From contig NC_133114.1 of NCBI RefSeq assembly GCF_022965805.1, positions 8,390,261-8,454,260 of the forward strand: a DNA stretch of 64,000 nucleotides. The letters are read 5' to 3'. Origin of the DNA: Primulina eburnea (Eukaryota > Streptophyta > Magnoliopsida > Lamiales > Gesneriaceae). Made by a program: the position numbers and the translations under genes. Position 1 is the stretch's first letter, and the number at the start of each line of letters is the position of its first letter. Positions 45,520 to 55,854 of the stretch are shown one piece after another. Below the pieces are notes generated by a model. It ran no database searches. It worked only from the letters and a program-made list of their open reading frames with translations, and had not been told where the DNA came from.

Positions 45520-47346
45520 TTAAACCAAGAATATTGCGAAAGTAAGAAAACTTAGTCTCGGGTAATGGTTTGGTGAAGATGTCAGCTGCTTGTTGCTCAG
45601 ATAAATATACTCCAGTCTAATGTCCTTCTTGAAAGCATGATCTCTAATGAAGTGGTGCCTGACATCTATATGTTTGGTCCTTGAGTGAAGAACTGGATTA
45701 CAGGTGATGACAATTGTGCTCGTATTGTCACAAAATATGGGCGATTCATTTGTAATTACTCCATAATCTCTCAGTTGTTGCTGCATTCAGATCAGTTGTG
45801 CACAACAACTACCAGCAGCAAGGTATTCTGCTTCAGTTGTTGAGGTAGCTATGGATGTCTGCTTTTTGCTGAACCAAGATATCAGTCTGTCTCCTAGAAA
45901 CTGACAAGATCCACTTGTACTTTTACGATCAAGCTTACATCCTGCATAATCTGCATCTGAATATCCAACTAAATTGAAAGTAGAATCTTTAGAATACCAT
46001 AACCCAACATTTTGTATACCCTTAAAATATCTCAAAATTCTTTTAGCAGCTGAGAAATGTGATTGCTTAGTATTTGCTTGAAATCTAGCACACATACAGA
46101 CAACAAATACAATATCAGGACGAATGGCAGTTAAGTACAACAATGAACCTATTAAACCTCGATATAATGTCGCCTCAACTGATATTCCGCCTTGATCAGT
46201 GTCCAATTTTACTGATGAGCTCATGGGAGTATTTTCAGCAGAATATGATTCCATGCCAAATTTCTTCATCAGCTCTTTTGTATATTTAGTTTGACTGATG
46301 AATATACCAGTCTCTAGTTGCTTCACTTGCAATCCAAGAAAGAATGTCAGTTCACCCATCATGCTCATTTCAAACTTATTCTGCATTAGCTTAGCAAACT
46401 TTTCGCATAATTTGGGATTAGTTGACCCAAATATGATATCATCAACATAAATTTGAACTAATAAAATGTGATCATTCTTAGTAAATTTGAACAAGGTCTT
46501 ATCAACTGATCCAACAGAAAAATCATGATTAGTTAGAAATTTTGAAAGAGTTTCGTACCAAGCTCTGGGAGCTTGTTTAAGACCATATAAGGCTTTGTTC
46601 AAATGATATACATGATCAGGAAAGTTGTGATTTACAAAACCTGGGGTTGTTGCGTCCAACTGAACCATCCTCGTTCAATTTATTTTTGTATACCCATTTT
46701 GTACCTATAATAGTTTTTGAAATTGGTCTTGGAACTAAGTTCCAGACATTGTTATAAGTGAACTGATTTAGCTCTTCTTGCATTGCATTTACCCAGTTAG
46801 GATCAGCAAGAGCTTCATCAGTTTTCTTCGGTTCTATTTGTGAAACAAAAGCTGAATAGATAAATAAATTTAGCATTTGATTGCGAGTTCTTACTGGATC
46901 AGATGGATTTCCTATTACAAGTTCTGGTGGATGTGATTTTCTCCATCTGTACTCAGTATTTGTTGTATCAGCAATTTCTTCAGTTGATAACTGAACACAG
47001 TTTTCAGTCTCAGTTGGTGCTTCGTCAACTGGTATTTGAATGTTATCATTATGCTCTATCAACTGATCATCAGCAACGACTTCCTGCACTTCTGATTGGT
47101 CAAGTACTTCTTGTTCAGGTGTTTGAAGTATGTTTTGATTGCCATGACTTTCATTTTTGTCATCATCTTCCAAACTGATATCTGTAAATCGATCAACTAG
47201 CTCAACTTGATCAGTTGGCTTATCAGTTAGTTCAGTTTCATCGAAATTAACATGAGCAGATTCTTCAACATTTAGTGTTTTCTTGTTGAAGACTCTATAA
47301 GCTATATAACTGATGAGTATCCAAGAAATATTCTTTCTGCAGATTT
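45520..47346 (-). pseudogene. A pol: end of integrase, RT, RNase H
   Basis: Downward on the minus strand: FLGYSS-region text near 47310, AYRVFNKKTLNVEES, the integrase-RT linker, RKSHPPELVIGNPSDP, then WNLVPRPISKTIIGTKW. Near 46665 the frame jumps from NEDGSV to GFVNHNFPDHVYHLNKALYG; relatives have roughly 90 more residues here, so the N-terminal RT is deleted. RT catalytic [11 protein letters not shown] is present (about 46450). RNase H shows [20 protein letters not shown] and [16 protein letters not shown], then frame breaks and [22 protein letters not shown]. Confidence 0.87.
47318..47345. repeat. 28-bp inverted repeat, left arm
   Basis: This arm is the exact reverse complement of 47742-47769. 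On the element strand this is the true pol sequence (start of the IFLGYSS segment). Confidence 0.9.
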
Positions 47347-47716
47347 TGAAAGCGGACCGGTTACGGTGGTCGGAAGCGCAACGGAAGTCAAAAATATTTA
47401 AATTTAAGCATGAAATTTCGGCCACCATTTTTATTGTGCAATATTTACAAAATAACACCATACATAGGATGTTAAGAGATTTACCTATCAATCTTAAAGA
47501 TTGATGTTTGGCTCCAACTTTGTTGTTATGAGCATCTCATATTCTTTCTACTATATGTATATTCAAGGACTTTATCTATGCAACTAGCATGGGTATAAAG
47601 ATAAAGATGCGCCAAATTAATAAATTCAAATATTATTAAAATAAAGATCGTTTATACAAAGAGTTTCATCGTGAACAGTCGGCCAAAACTTGGCTCGACG
47701 TGCACCTACTCTAACA
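47347..47716 (-). mobile_element. M: 370-bp solo LTR, TSD GATTT
   Basis: It runs TGAAAGCGG to CTCTAACA on +, or TGTTAGAGTAGG to CGCTTTCA on the minus strand. GATTT flanks it at 47342-47346 and 47717-47721. It interrupts A integrase between FDAKS and ERIFLGYSS. The short size and TGTTAGAG start suggest a small copia LTR or a TRIM-like element. Confidence 0.82.
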
Positions 47717-47721
47717 GATTT

Positions 47722-48852
47722 AGCATCAAACACTTTTAAATAATCTGCAGAAAGAATATTTCTTGGATAAATAATTTTTACCATTATCAAGAATAAAACA
47801 TCTGCAGCCGAATATTTTGAAATAATTAATTATACTTTTTCTTCCATGCCAGATCTTATATGGTGTTTTCATATGATTCTTATTAATCATTGATCTTTTT
47901 TGAGTGTAACACAGAGTGTTTACTGCCTCTGCCCAAAATCTTTGAGAAATATCAGAATCAGCAACCATTGTTCTAGAAGCTTCTTTAAGAGTCCGATTTC
48001 TTCTCTGAGCTACACCATTTTGCTGAGGAGTTCTGGCTGCTGAGAGCTCATGCTTAATTCCAGCATTTTCTAGGAAATTTGAAAGAGTTTTATTGATGAA
48101 TTCGGTTCCTCGATCATATCTGATTCGATCAATTCCAACTGATTTTTCATTAAAGTCTTTTGGAGAGCTTTATTAGTTGTGAAGCAGTATGGTCTTTAGA
48201 TTTGAGAAAAATAACCCAAGTGAATCTTGAAAAATCATCTACGACTACCAAGGTGTATTTCATTCCTCCTAAGCTAATGACTGGTATAGGACCAAAGAGA
48301 TCCATGAGCAACAGTTCTAAGCATCGGGATGAAGATTCACAGCCCTTGTTTTTAAAAGAGGATCGTACTTGTTTACCATACTGACATGCTGAGCAAAGTT
48401 TTTCTTTTGAATAGTCTATTTTGGGCAAACCAGTTACAAGTTCATGTTTACTCAGATAGGAAATGGATTTAAATTTTAAATGATTTAGTCTCTTATGCCA
48501 CAACCAGTTTTTAGATGATTTGGAAGCAATAAAACAAACTGGTGCTATTCCTTTGGAGCTGTATTTGGAAGCAATAAAACACACCTAGAAAAACCATTTG
48601 ATTCATCTTTGGAGCTGTTCCTTTGGTATGGCTTCTGGAAGTTTCCTTGATTCTTTCTCAGGAACCTTCCAAATTTTTTGATGAACAATGACATAGCATC
48701 AATGCTCAACTGATCAGCAGATTTCTCGACTGAACTGATTGGTTCTGTTCTGACAGCAGCTAGAGCAGTTGTGGCAGCAGGGGTAGATGGTTCTCCTTCT
48801 CTAGTCTGCAGTTCAAATTCATAAGCCTTTAAATCAGCAAACAAATCATGAA
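47722..48852 (-). pseudogene. A gag fragment, pre-integrase and integrase core
   Basis: From the deletion junction at 48852 the minus strand reads FADLKAYEFELQTREGEPST (gag C-terminal part). It then passes directly to the pre-integrase zinc finger LWHKRLNHLKFKS and LCSACQYGKQVRSSF (48500-48350), so the gag knuckle and protease are missing. Integrase follows with [32 protein letters not shown] and, in pieces, TPQQNGV-type text and FWAEAVNTLCYTQKR (47930). A roughly 55-bp near-repeat (CCTTTGGAGCTGT and GGAAGCAATAAAACA, each seen twice, 48510-48640) adds disorder. Confidence 0.85.
47742..47769. repeat. 28-bp inverted repeat, right arm
   Basis: This arm interrupts the A integrase text between GKNYL and KVFDAKS. 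It is the exact reverse complement of 47318-47345, a sequence that belongs about 20 codons downstream, so this arm is an inverted templated insertion. Confidence 0.85.
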
Positions 48853-49665
48853 GTTATTGTGGGTTGTAAGTGGAATTTCATCCCTTTGCTCACATGATGA
48901 TATATGTATGGTGTTTTAATGATTTCAAAGTGTTATTCCCTTCATTTGATTCATAGTTATGTATTGATTCGATTGTATATCTATTGGAGGCATTGTATGT
49001 CTCATTTATTGAAAAGAGAATACAAAAGAAAAGAAAGAGTTTACAAAGTGATGGTTTAAATGCTATTGAGAGTTCAAATGTTTTATTGGATTGATAGAAA
49101 CATAGTCAGAGAATTGCATGCAATTAGTTGATCAACGCCCATAGGCTTATATCCCTCAGAGTTATCGGTTTATATCGATTTGGGATACGAGCACTACAGT
49201 CAGAGTACTATTGATATCAATCCAACCAGAGTAAAGAGAAATACCATCGTATTGCTATGTTATTGCTACAGTTATTACTACAGTATTCATGTTTCAGAGT
49301 TGATGGTATTTATGATTTCAAAGTCATGTTTTACAGAGTATACTATGTATCATTGCTATGTAGAGTTCCACTTGCTGAGTTTTTATACTCATTTCAGTTA
49401 TTTTCATGTGATGCAGATAAGAGCGATGGACCAGGACGTTGATTGTGGTCAGAGGTCATATGCATACGAAGATTGGAAGGATGATGTTTTACAAGTATTT
49501 TTGGGACATGATCATAGAAATGATTGTTTTGTTTTTTGTATATCATTTGAATGATCATGTATTACATTTTAAACATTTTATGAAATGTATTTTGAAACTC
49601 CTTCCATTTGAAGAAAAATTTTAAATTCCGCTGTATATTTTATTGTTACGGGTCAGGGTGTCACA
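48853..49665 (+). repeat. C 5' LTR, truncated to 813 bp
   Basis: It matches 55041-55854 and ends GGTGTCACA before the PBS. The U3 array and promoter region are missing, so transcription from this end is unlikely. Confidence 0.93.
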
Positions 49666-49670
49666 TTTAG

Positions 49671-49682
49671 TGGTATCAGAGC
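49671..49682 (+). other. C primer binding site
   Basis: TGGTATCAGAGC, five bases after the LTR, a perfect initiator-Met tRNA match. The leader to the ORF (49683-49801) has no gene. Confidence 0.93.
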
Positions 49683-49801
49683 AGTGTTCTTCGGACCAAT
49701 GCATATGACTTCGTCTACTTTCAACTGTCCGGGTATGTTTTCCTTGCATCTATTTATTCATTGTTATCTATTGATTGGTGTCTTGTGAGCAATTGTAGAG
49801 T

Positions 49802-52800
49802 ATGCCACCTAAGAGGAAAGCCGTAGAGGGTGAAGATAGTTCTTCCTCTAGAGTTGTCGACGAGTTCGGCAAGTTGCTTAAGGAGCAGGCTAAAGTCCAT
49901 AGTGAGCAGATCCAGCAGTTGCTCCGATTGCAAGGAGCAGGTCAGGGCAGAGGTCAAGGTAGAGGTCAAGTTGCTCAGGCTGTTGGCACTGATGCCATAT
50001 TTTCTGCTTTTAAGAGGATGGATCCACCAGAGTTTTCAGGGAGCACTGATCCGTTAGTTGCAGTCGAGTGGGTCAAGGCTTTAGAGGCGATCTTCGATCA
50101 TCTCCATTACGAGGACAGAGACCGTATCAGCTGTGCTGTATTCATGTTGGTTAAAGCTGCTCGCATTTGGTGGAATGCGACCAAGGTTGGAGTTGATGTC
50201 TCGACATTGAAGTGGTCAGAGTTCACTGATCTGTTCTATGACAAGTATTTTCCCGACGCACTTCGAGCGAGGAAGGTTACGGAGTTCTTGGAGCTTCGAC
50301 AGGGGAGCTTGGATGTTGGTGAGTATATCCTGAAGTTTGAGGAGGGTTGCTTGTTTGCTCCGTACATTGCTTCCAACAACAAGGATAAAGGCGCTCATTT
50401 CATTCGAGGCCTTAGAGCAGAGATTCGTAGAGATATCAACATGTCCAAGGCTGTTACTTTCAAGGAGATCGTGTCCAAAGCTTTGTTGGCCGAGCAGGAC
50501 GAGAAGGACATTGCCCGTGAGAGGCAAGCGAGACACCAGGACATTGCTCAGAGGGGCCAGAGTTCGAGTCAGAGAGGCAGAGATCGATTCAAGGGGAAAG
50601 GCAAGTTGGACTCAAGCCCTAGACCACCGGCAGTTCCAGTTGTTTCAACTGATCCAGAGAAGCCTTTGTGTCCCAAGTGTGGGAGACATCATAGGGGAGA
50701 GTGCAGATTCGGCACTCATTCTTGCTATCGTTGTGGCACGGCAGGCCATATTGCCCGAGATTGTCCAAGAGGAGCTAGCCAAGAGAAGGTGCAGGGTCGC
50801 ATCTTTACGATGACGAAGGAAGGTATTAATCATGATTCTTCTGTGATCTCTAGTGCTATTTTAATTTCAGGCAGAGTAGCTACGACTTTGATTGATACTG
50901 GTGCTACTCATTCTTTTATGTCTGAATTGTTTTTGAGATCTTTGGGTATAGTTCCTTCTGTTCTTCCCCTCCAGTTCAATGTTGTTTTTCCTTCGGGAGA
51001 TGTCTTGTGCCCGACATCGATTGTGTATGCGTGCCCTGTTCGTTTTGAGGAGCGAGTTGTCTTCGCTGATTTGATTGTTATTCCTATGGTTGCCTTCGAT
51101 GTTATTCTTGGCATGGATTGGCTATCGACCTACCGTGCTGTTATTGATTGCGTTGCTAATACGGTGACCTTTGCAGATGATAGCAATAAGGGAGGTTCGC
51201 TCGCCAGTGCAGGTACTTCGCTGGTCCTTCCTTTTATTTCATGTCTTGAGGCTGAGAGATTGCTGTGTAGAGGTTGCGATGGGTTTCTTGCTTCTATTGT
51301 GGATGTGGATGGTATGGTTAAGTTGAATATTGATGATATTGATGTTGTGAGGGAGTTTGCCGATGTGTTTGAGGATGATGTTCCGGGTTTGCCGCCGGAC
51401 AGAGATGTTGAGTTCGTTATTGATTTAGTTCCAGGTACGGTTCCTATTTCTAAGGCTCCGTATAGGATGGCTCTTACCGAGATGAAAGAGTTGAAGACGT
51501 AGTTGCAGGATCTTCTAGACAAGGGTTTTATTCGTCCGAGTTCTTCGTCTTGGGGAGCTCCGGTTCTATTTGTTAAGAAGAAAGATGGGTCATTGCGGCT
51601 GTGTATCGACTACAGAGAGCTCAACAAAGTGACTGTCAAGAATAAGTATCCGTTGCCACGGATTGATGATTTGTTTGATCAACTTCATGGTGCCACTGTC
51701 TTTTCGAAGATTGATCTTCGGTCTGGCTACTATCAGTTGAAGGTTAGGGAGTCCGATATCCCTAAGACGGCGTTCCGGACCAGGTATGGTCACTTTGAGT
51801 TTCTTGTGATATCTTTTGGTCTGACCAATGCCCCTTCAGTTTTCATGGACCTGATGAACCGAGTGTTCAAGCCTTATTTGGATAGCTTCGTCATTGTCTT
51901 TATCGACGACATCTTGATCTATTCCAGGACCAGAGAGCTTCATTCAGAGCATCTCAGAGTTGTTCTTCAGTTGTTGAGAGAGAGGAGGTTGTTTGCCAAG
52001 TTGAAGAAGTGCGAGTTTTGCTTGGATCAGATTTCTTTTCTAGGCCATGTCGTTTCGAAGGATGGCATTGCTGTTGATCCGTTGAAGATAGAGGCGATTG
52101 AGAAGTGGCCTATTCCTACCACTGTCTCAGAGGTACGTAGTTTCCTTGGTTTGGCGGGTTATTATCGTCGTTTCATTTCAGATTTTTCCAAGATTGCCCT
52201 ACAATTATCCAATTTGACGAGGAAGACTGTGAAGTTCGAGTGGTCCATTGATTGCCAGAGTGCATTTCAAGAGTTGAAGGATAGATTGACGACAGCTCCT
52301 GTTCTTTCTTTGCCTAGTGGTTCAGAGGATTTTGTTGTCTATACCGATGCGTCGAAGAAAGGCCTTGGTGCAGTGCTGATGCAGCGAGGTAAGGTCATTG
52401 CTTATGCTTCTCGCCAGTTGAAGGACTACGAGAGGAATTATCCGACGCATGATTTAGAGCTGGCAGCTGTGGTTTTCGCCCTGAAAATCTGGAGACATTA
52501 CTTGTATGGCGAAAAGTGTGAGATCTTCACGGACCACAAGAGTTTGAAGTATTTGTTTTCTCAGAGAGAGCTCAATATGTGGCAGATGAGGTGGTTAGAG
52601 CTTGTCAAAGATTATGATGTGACTATCAGTTATCACCCAGGGAAGGCGAACGTTGTGGCAGACGCTTTGAGTCGTAAGTCGAGTTCTTCCTTGAGTTCTT
52701 TGATTCAGAGGCCTTTGTTGATGGATTTGCAGAGAGAGGAGATTGCTTTAGTAGTTCCGGGGACTATTGCTCGCCTTTCAGCGTTGGTCATTCGGGCTAC

Positions 52801-54232
52801 ATTGACGGACAGGATCCGTAGAGAGCAGACTGACGATGTTCAGTTGACAGAGTTGAGAGCTAGAGCAGAGGAGAGAGGTAACTCAGAGTTTGCGATGAAT
52901 GGTGATGGTTTGGTGACCTTCAGAGGTCGTATTTGTGTTCCTATTGGCGATGATATTCGGCGAGACATTCTGACAGAGGCTCATACCGCGCCATATTCGA
53001 TTCATCCAGGCAGTACCAAGATGTATCAGGATCTTCGTAGACTCTACTGGTGGCCAGGTATGAAGAAAGATATTGCTTTGCTTATTTCTTAGTGCCTTAC
53101 TTGTCAGCAGGTGAAGATTGAGCATCAGAGACCTGCTAGGACATTGCTATCATTGCCGATTCCTCAGTGGAAGTGGGAGCATATTACGATGGATTTCGTG
53201 ACTGGTCTTCCCAGAGTGCAGAGAGGTTTCAATTCTATTTGGGTTATCGTTGATCGATTGACCAAGTCAGCGCATTTTCTCCCAGTCAAGACGACGTACT
53301 CCATGAACCAGTATGCCGAGGATTACATTGCAGAGATTGTTAGACTTCATGGTGTGCCTGTGTCGATTGTGTCTGATCGTGACCCCAGGTTTACTTCAGA
53401 GTTTTGGAAGAGTTTGCACAGAGCTATGGGTTCGCGGTTAGCGTTTAGTACAGCTTATCACCCTCAGAGCGACGGTCAATCAGAGAGAGTCATTCAGATT
53501 CTAGAGGATATGCTCAGAGCTTGTACTATCGATTATCCAGGTAGCTGGGATTCTAAGTTGCCTTTGGTTGAGTTCACGTACAATAACAGTTACCAGGCGA
53601 CGATTGGCATGGCACCGTATGAGGCACTTTATGGCAGGAAGTGCAGATCGCCCTTGTATTGGGATGAGATTGGCGAGAGGAAGATGTTAGGACCAGAGTT
53701 GGTCCAGCAGACTGCTGATGTTGTTGCTGTGATCCGAGAGAGGATGAAGACAGCGCAGTCAAGACAGAAGAGCTATGCAGATGTTCGTCGTAGGCCTTTG
53801 CAGTTCGAGGTTGGCGATCATGTGTTTCTGAAGATAGCACCTCTCAAGGGTGTGATGAGGTTTGGCAAGAAGGGTAAGCTGAGTCCGAGATTTATTGGTC
53901 CATTCGAGATATTGGACAGAGTTGGTGATCGAGCCTACAGATTAGCCCTACCGCCAGATCTTGACAGAGTTCACAATGTGTTTCATGTTTCGATGCTCAG
54001 GAAGTATATTGCGAATCCTTCCCATGTTCTTCGCCACGAGCCATTGGACTTGACGTCGAATTTGACTTATCAAGAGATTTCGATTCAGATTCTGGATCGC
54101 AGAGTTAGAGTTTTGAGAAACAAAGAGATCGGCATTGTTAAATTCCTTTGGAGGAATCATTTGATCGAAGAGGCTACGTGGGAACCAGAGGATGAGATGA
54201 TAGAGAAGTATCCTGAGTTGTTCGTGCAGTGA
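49802..54232 (+). pseudogene. C gag-pol polyprotein with two in-frame TAG stops
   Basis: One frame of 1477 codons starts at MPPKRKAVEGED, the first ATG after the leader. Gag has VAVEWVKALEAIFDHL and WWNATKVG. Knuckles CPKCGRHHRGEC and CYRCGTAGHIARDC lie at about 290-325, and protease LIDTGATHSF at about 364. RT has [15 protein letters not shown] and [10 protein letters not shown] (about 700). RNase H has [15 protein letters not shown] (about 847). Integrase has [12 protein letters not shown] and CLTCQQVK (about 1081-1105), [21 protein letters not shown] and [10 protein letters not shown]. The tail GPFEILDRVGDRAYR and EEATWEPEDEM is chromodomain-like. Stops are TAG at 51500-51502 and 53090-53092; E has CAG at the first site. 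The rest looks undamaged. Confidence 0.92.
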
Positions 54233-54259
54233 CGTCAATTTCGCGGACGGAATTCCTCT

Positions 54260-54272
54260 AAGGAGGGGAGGT
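54260..54272 (+). other. C polypurine tract
   Basis: AAGGAGGGGAGGT abuts the LTR start TGTAATAGCC. Confidence 0.92.
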
Positions 54273-55854
54273 TGTAATAGCCGAGCCCGGTGTACGGTAC
54301 GGTTTAAGCTTTTCATGTTATTTGGGTTATGTGATTAGATGTTTAGAGTTGTGTTTTGGGCCATAGTATTATTGGTTATTATGTTCTTGAGGTGTTAGTT
54401 GTTGTTGGTTATTTGTTTCAGAGTTTCGGATCGATTTTAGTTGGTTGAGTATTGATCTTTGCCGTGACCATAGTGCACCCGCGGTAGTGCAAGGAGTGCA
54501 CCCGCGGTCGACTGTTCAAGATTTTGGAGTTGGGAAACCGTAGCAGGACCGCACCCGCGGTGATGACCACACCCGCGGTGGTTGCAGCGCCGCACCCACG
54601 GTGATGGTGTTCTAGGAAATATTGGTTTGGTCGAAGGCTAGGCGCACCCGCGGTGCTTGTAGCAGCGCACCCGCGGTCTAGGTATGTGCGAGATTTTAAG
54701 TTACTTTTTGGAGTTGTTGGCCATACCTTATCCTTTCCCATTCCTCCATTTTCGATTTTCCTCTCTTCTTGCAAGGGTTTTCTTCCATTTCATTTGCTTC
54801 CTATCTTCGATTCGTGGATCTAGTTCGATTTTCGACTTGAGATCGAGGTTATCCGTGGTGCTAGGAAGCTAAGGTAAGTTTTTGGTTGAGTTCTATCATG
54901 GTTTTGGAGATGTGATGCTATAGGTTGATGTTTTTGATGGTTTAATGGATTATTTGACTTGTATTTTTGGATATAGAGTTGATATTGGTGTTGTTTATGG
55001 ATTATTGTTGTAGGTGGTATACAAGAGTTTGATTCAAGGTGTTATTGTGGGTTGTAAGTGGAATTTCATCCCTTTGCTCACATGATGATATATGTATGGT
55101 GTTTTAATGATTTCAAAGTGTTATTCCCTTCATTTGATTCATAGTTATGTATTGATTCGATTGTATATCTATTGGAGGCATTGTATGTCTCATTTATTGA
55201 AAAGAGAATACAAAAGAAAAGAAAGAGTTTACAAAGTGATGGTTTAAATGCTATTGAGAGTTCAAATGTTTTATTGGATTGATAGAAACATAGTCAGAGA
55301 ATTGCATGCAATTAGTTGATCAACGCCCATAGGCTTATATCCCTCAGAGTTATCGGTTTATATCGATTTGGGATACGAGCACCACAGTCAGAGATACTAT
55401 TGATATCAATCCAACCAGAGTAAAGAGAAATACCATCGTATTGCTATGTTATTGCTACAGTTATTACTACAGTATTCATGTTTCAGAGTTGATGGTATTT
55501 ATGATTTCAAAGTCATGTTTTACAGAGTATACTATGTATCATTGCTATGTAGAGTTCTACTTGCTGAGTTTTTATACTCATTTCAGTTATTTTCATGTGA
55601 TGCAGATAAAAGCGATGGACCAGGACGTTGACTGTGGTCAGAGGTCATATGCATACGAAGATTGGAAGGATGATGTTTTACAAGTATTTTTGGGACATGA
55701 TCATAGAAATGATTGTTTTGTATTTTGTATATCATTTGAATGATCATGTATTACATTTTAAACATTTTATGAAATGTATTTTGAAACTCCTTCCATTTGA
55801 AGAAAAATTTTAAATTCCGCTGTATATTTTATTGTTACGGGTCAGGGTGTCACA
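54273..55854 (+). repeat. C 3' LTR
   Basis: It runs TGTAATAGCC to GGTGTCACA. It holds a seven-unit GC-rich array (54472-54679), then a pyrimidine-rich leader-like stretch (about 54720-54800). The TATA box seen in E (GATATAAGG) corresponds here to weaker CATACCTTATCC. Confidence 0.93.
54472..54679 (+). promoter_or_regulatory. C U3 array of GCACCCGCGGT units
   Basis: Seven units on the + strand (ACCGCACCCGCGGT and variants beginning AGTGC, AGCGC or GGCGC), the reverse complement of the G and E unit. They sit about 200-400 bp into the LTR. Confidence 0.75.

Larger units (their letters stand above)
26467..48852 (-). mobile_element. A: decayed Sirevirus-like Ty1/copia element with extra ORF
   Basis: In element order: gag fragment, pre-integrase and integrase, RT and RNase H (48852 to 45520), a spacer, a roughly 900-codon extra ORF (37387-34694), a purine tract and a 3' LTR starting TGTTGGAAAC (34544). 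The 5' LTR and start of gag are lost at 48852/48853. Three later insertions lie inside: B in the 3' LTR, J in the spacer and solo LTR M in integrase. Removing them restores a normal copia order followed by an extra ORF, as in the SIRE/Maximus lineage. The element is old: pol has large deletions and shifts. Confidence 0.85.
48853..55854 (+). mobile_element. C: young Ty3/gypsy element, left LTR truncated
   Basis: The right LTR is complete (54273-55854, 1582 bp). The left LTR begins at 48853 at the position equivalent to 55041 and so lacks its first 768 bp. The LTRs share about 99.3% identity over the remaining 813 bp by eye. PBS, a 1477-codon gag-pol frame with two internal TAGs and a purine tract are present. 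C is the same family as E. On the right it abuts copia D RNase H (ADIF). The left flank is copia A gag, not D, so the left end was removed by a deletion. Confidence 0.92.

Noticed and set aside
49180..49624. Open frames of 61-124 codons in the C LTR, repeated at 55441-55813.
   Set aside because: They lie in LTR R/U5, overlap each other in several frames and carry no recognisable motif.
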